Assembly: GCF_014701095.1 (NCBI RefSeq)
Contig: NZ_AP023439.1
Span: 3,336,001 to 3,400,000, forward strand
Length of the DNA stretch: 64,000 bases
Source of the DNA: Streptomyces tuirus
GTDB lineage: Bacteria; Actinomycetota; Actinomycetes; Streptomycetales; Streptomycetaceae
Reading direction: 5' to 3'
Shown here: piece after piece, positions 61,891 through 64,000 of the stretch
Position numbering within the stretch: position 1 is the first letter of the stretch
How the letters are laid out: each line of letters starts with the position of its first letter
Notes under the pieces: model-generated
The model's input: the letters and a program-made list of their open reading frames with translations, nothing else
Told to the model about the DNA's origin: nothing
The model's database searches: none
Position numbers and translations under genes: made by a program

Positions 61891-61997
61891 CGAAGAATGC
61901 GCTTTCTGCTGTCGGAGGTGTCAGTGGCCCGTGCCGCACCGGGCGGCGAGGCCACAGAGCTCTGCGAAGGGCGCCGAGCCGGCACAGGACCTGCCAG

Positions 61998-62035
61998 GCG
62001 GGGCCGCCGGCACACAGAGGTGCAGGCGGCCCCGC
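61998..62035 (-). terminator. Terminator between the ALF-repeat gene and the histone-like gene
   Basis: A perfect 11-bp stem, gcggggccgcc / ggcggccccgc, with a 16-nt loop lies 80 bp after the ALF gene stop. It implies that the histone-like gene has its own promoter within 61891-61997. Confidence 0.8.
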
Positions 62036-62114
62036 CCGGATTGTCGGCGTTCCGGCGACCGGGCGTGCGGCAGGGGTGCCACCCGGGCGACGCCCTGTGG
62101 TACGGCGCCGCCGG

Positions 62115-62702
62115 TCAGGCGACCTGGTACCTGCCGACTTCCAGGAAGTGCCGCAGTGCTTCGGGTGTGTTGTCGTCCAGGGCGGCGTTGGCTGCCGCGC
62201 GCAGGGCCGGGCTGATGGACGAATCGGCGAGGATGCGGGCGATGGCGACGCGGTCGTCCTCGGCCTGGGCGATGCGGTAGCCGGTCTCCAGCCAGGCGCG
62301 TATCGCGTCGGAGTCGTTGGCGTCCAGGAGGGCGTTGACCTCGGCGATGACGCGCCGGCCGCTGTCGGGGTCGGCGAGCAGACGCGTGATGGCGACGCGG
62401 TCGTCCTCGGCCTGGGCGATGCGGTAGCCGGTCTCCAGCCAGGCGCGCATCGCCTCGGGGTCGTTGGCGTCCAGGAGGGCGTTGGCTTCTCGTGTCACAC
62501 GCCGGCCGCTGTCCGGGTCGGCGAGGATCCGGACTATGGCCACCCTCAGGTCGTCGGCGTCCGGCTCGTCCGCGGACGAGGACACTGGGGGCACCGTCAC
62601 CGCGGTCGGTGCCGCCGTGGCGGCGAAGGACGGGGTGGCGAGCAGGAGGGCCGGGGCAAGGATGCCCGCGGCGATGCCGGGCGCTACCTGATGCAGTCGC
62701 AA
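62115..62702 (-). CDS. Secreted ALF-repeat protein
   Basis: The 195-residue protein has a signal peptide (LRLHQVAPGIAAGILAPALL, cleavage near SFAATA) and three ALF-type repeats of about 49 residues, each with DDRVAIxRxLADPDSGRRV, NALLDAND and RAWLETGYRIAQAE. The first two repeats are nearly identical in DNA, indicating recent duplication. ALF repeats occur in Streptomyces secreted proteins and in the stalks of some polymorphic toxins. The TTG at 62702 follows GAGGAG at 8 nt. A probable toxin remnant lies 1 kb downstream in the same direction. Confidence 0.8.
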   Translation of the reverse strand: MRLHQVAPGIAAGILAPALLLATPSFAATAAPTAVTVPPVSSSADEPDADDLRVAIVRILADPDSGRRVTREANALLDANDPEAMRAWLETGYRIAQAEDDRVAITRLLADPDSGRRVIAEVNALLDANDSDAIRAWLETGYRIAQAEDDRVAIARILADSSISPALRAAANAALDDNTPEALRHFLEVGRYQVA

Positions 62703-62941
62703 GGGAAATGCTCCTCTTCGTTGGCGACGGAGGCGAGTTGAGGATGCCTCAGGACGTTCACTTGGGTGATGCTGCCACCTGGGTCTGACAGTGGCAGTCG
62801 CCCCGCAGCGGTCGCAGGGCACCGTCGCCGCGGACGTGGCCGGTGTTTCATGGCGCCGCGCCTTCGAGAAGGGCGGCCTTGAGCGCGGCCCGTGGCTGTC
62901 GGGGCATGATCGGGGCGAGACGATTCCTGGGGACGGTCCTG
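62703..62941. other. Intergenic region upstream of the ALF gene
   Basis: This stretch holds the promoter of the leftward ALF-repeat gene and, on the plus strand, the leader of a former hydrolase gene. Open frames here on the plus strand are short and lack ribosome sites. Nothing else is recognised. Confidence 0.4.
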
Positions 62942-63060
62942 GTGTGGTCCGCGCGTGTGGTGGTGCGCGACGGGGTTCGGCTTGTCTGCCGGGACCAGGG
63001 CGGGCCGGGGGAGCCGGTCGTGCTGCTGCACAGCTTGGCCGGTCATGCGGGTGAGTGGGG
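62942..63060 (+). pseudogene. Alpha/beta hydrolase, N-terminal fragment
   Basis: The plus-strand frame reads VVRDGVRLVCRDQGG, PGEPVVLLHSLAGHAGEW and then loses similarity. This is the first 35-40 residues of an alpha/beta hydrolase, including the oxyanion-loop region (LLHSLAGH; the usual form is LLHGLAGH). The rest of the gene is missing, and the break lies about 135 bp from the 3' end of tRNA-Thr, as expected at a deletion or integration junction. Confidence 0.65.
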
Positions 63061-63153
63061 GCCGGCGGATCCGGACCCCACTGAGACCAGAACTGAGACC
63101 GCCGACACCCGCGCGGCTCGCGCCCGACGCCGCCGCCGCATCCGCTGACGACG

Positions 63154-63186
63154 AAACCCCAGGTCAGACAGCATCTGACCTGGGGT
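63154..63186 (-). terminator. Terminator downstream of tRNA-Thr
   Basis: A perfect 14-bp stem, aaccccaggtcaga / tctgacctggggtt, with a 5-nt loop begins 8 bp beyond the tRNA 3' end. On the minus strand a TTTCG tract follows. Confidence 0.9.
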
Positions 63187-63194
63187 TCCAAGGG

Positions 63195-63268
63195 AGCCCC
63201 CTGTCGGATTCGAACCGACGACCTACGCATTACAAGTGCGTTGCTCTGGCCAGCTGAGCTAAGGAGGC
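63195..63268 (-). tRNA. tRNA-Thr (anticodon TGT)
   Basis: The minus strand folds as a tRNA: acceptor GCCTCCT pairing with AGGGGGC (one G-T pair), D-arm region AGCTCAGCTGGCCAGAGC, anticodon arm GCACTTGTAATGC with anticodon TGT, and T-arm GTCGGTTCGAATCCGAC. CCA is not encoded. A -10-like TACAGT lies about 40 bp upstream (63309-63314 complement). It borders the accessory segment on its left and msiK on its right. Confidence 0.95.
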
Positions 63269-63577
63269 GGGTGCCGTGTGGCGCGTTGCCGCGCGCGAGG
63301 GCGGCTCCACTGTACACAGAGCCCGTTACGCCGAGCCACGAAGTTCCGTTGCCGTGGGCCACGGCCGTCCCACCGTGGCATGCGGCCGTGACGTGCCGCT
63401 TCGAAAATTTCCGCGAAGTTCACCGGCCCGGAACTGCTGACAGACGTCTGAACGCCAGGTACCGTCCTGAGCCAGTTCACACACGTGGACTACACCACAA
63501 CGGAACACCCGTCGTGGCACCGCCTTCCTACTCGGATCGTCCGGCACGTTCCTGCCGGTAGAAGGGGTTCATTCACC
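63269..63577. other. Intergenic region tRNA-Thr / msiK
   Basis: This 309-bp gap holds the divergent tRNA and msiK promoters, a DasR-like site (63484-63499) and a 10-bp palindrome CAGACGTCTG near 63441. No gene is visible. Confidence 0.5.
63484..63499 (+). promoter_or_regulatory. DasR-type site upstream of msiK
   Basis: CGTGGACTACACCACA has the core TGGaCTAcACCA, two mismatches from the DasR element TGGTCTAGACCA. It lies 78 bp before the msiK start. Direct DasR control of msiK is inference here. Confidence 0.5.
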
Positions 63578-64000
63578 ATGGCCACTGTCTCGTTCGACAA
63601 GGCGACCCGGATCTACCCGGGTTCCACCAAGCCCGCCGTCGACGCGCTGGAGATCGACATCGAGGACGGCGAGTTCCTCGTCCTCGTCGGCCCCTCCGGC
63701 TGCGGAAAGTCCACCTCGCTCCGCATGCTCGCGGGGCTCGAGGACGTCAACGGCGGCGCCATCCGCATCGGTGACCGCGACGTCACGCACCTGCCGCCGA
63801 AGGACCGGGACATCGCCATGGTGTTCCAGAACTACGCGCTCTATCCGCACATGACCGTCGCCGACAACATGGGCTTCGCGCTCAAGATCGCCGGCGTCAA
63901 CAAGGCGGAGATCCGGCAGAAGGTCGAGGAGGCCGCGAAGATCCTCGACCTCACCGACTACCTGGACCGCAAGCCGAAGGCGCTCTCCGGCGGTCAGCGC
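63578..64000 (+). CDS. msiK: Multiple-sugar-import ABC ATPase (partial, C-terminus outside window)
   Basis: The first 141 residues of an ABC transporter ATP-binding subunit of the MsiK/UgpC type: [20 protein letters not shown], Walker [20 protein letters not shown]-loop [14 protein letters not shown], and the signature LSGGQR at the window edge. MsiK energises many sugar importers in Streptomyces, including those for chito- and cello-oligosaccharides, so it could serve the lone binding protein at 43001. AAGGGG precedes the ATG. It corresponds to SCO4240. Confidence 0.95.
   Translation, partial: MATVSFDKATRIYPGSTKPAVDALEIDIEDGEFLVLVGPSGCGKSTSLRMLAGLEDVNGGAIRIGDRDVTHLPPKDRDIAMVFQNYALYPHMTVADNMGFALKIAGVNKAEIRQKVEEAAKILDLTDYLDRKPKALSGGQR

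Noticed and set aside
62791..63148. Complete protein genes on the plus strand between the ALF gene and tRNA-Thr
   Set aside because: The only protein-like part is the first 35-40 residues of an alpha/beta hydrolase; the frame then becomes Arg-rich with no similarity. It is called a fragment instead.

Overview
This is a high-GC actinobacterial chromosome segment, almost certainly Streptomyces. Codon use is strongly GC-biased, GTG and TTG starts are common, and the gene order matches the core region of S. coelicolor from about SCO4328 (left) to msiK, SCO4240 (right). Assignments rest on reading the translated sequence and on recalled family and synteny knowledge; no database search was run.

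Layout. 1-7 kb: a partial secreted protein, a sacsin/Hsp90-type ATPase, a DUF3027 protein and an MFS transporter. 7-11.7 kb: a DUF2771 lipoprotein, the futalosine menaquinone genes mqnB and mqnD (overlapping), a cold-shock-domain protein, a HAD phosphatase and small membrane proteins. 11.8-20.6 kb: a nucleic-acid block with a helicase-associated WYL-like protein, an XPB helicase, a HelD-like RNA polymerase motor, two tiny secreted peptides, and a fusion of a UPF0114/YqhA membrane domain to an IS21 IstB ATPase. 20.6-28.6 kb: CutC, mycothiol-dependent isomerase-like proteins, an RpiR regulator with murQ, and a teichoic-acid type glycerophosphotransferase. 29-31.7 kb: an XRE(DUF5753)/DUF397 regulator locus that is decaying, with three indels in about 1.1 kb. 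31.7-42.6 kb: esterase, old yellow enzyme, groEL with two CIRCE operators, cspA, a MoaD/ThiS-like protein, thrC, and gpgS-otsA-otsB for glucosylglycerate and trehalose. 42.7-47.6 kb: N-acetylglucosamine use (lone sugar-binding lipoprotein, nagK, nagA, a pfkB-type kinase) behind two DasR-type sites. 47.6-55.9 kb: a carbohydrate-binding membrane protein, the diguanylate cyclase cdgB, ArfB, TerD, an M1 peptidase and a pentapeptide-repeat protein. 56-60.8 kb: an FAD amine-oxidase/desaturase-like protein, then a SoxR-box-controlled quinone oxidoreductase with a 14-TM drug exporter and an aminoglycoside-kinase-like gene. 63.2-64 kb: tRNA-Thr(TGU) and the 5' part of msiK, the shared sugar-importer ATPase that the lone binding protein probably needs.

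The most unusual part is a small accessory island at 60.8-63.2 kb, abutting the 3' end of tRNA-Thr. It carries a truncated alpha/beta hydrolase, a secreted ALF-repeat protein, a probable polymorphic-toxin tail with no start, and a 258-residue protein that reads as a histone doublet. Its N-terminal half aligns by eye with eukaryotic H2A (28-residue central helix, then RLIP and KDLISAI) and its C-terminal half with H2B (a gap-free 31-residue stretch through the H2B alpha-3 and alpha-C helices). This histone-like gene is the main candidate for something undescribed.

Other notable features are a dispersed Streptomyces repeat (GGGGCGCGGGGAACTGCGCG family), one copy of which has become the N-terminal codons of nagA, a 25-bp tandem repeat array, and several readable operators (CIRCE, DasR, SoxR, RpiR-like).
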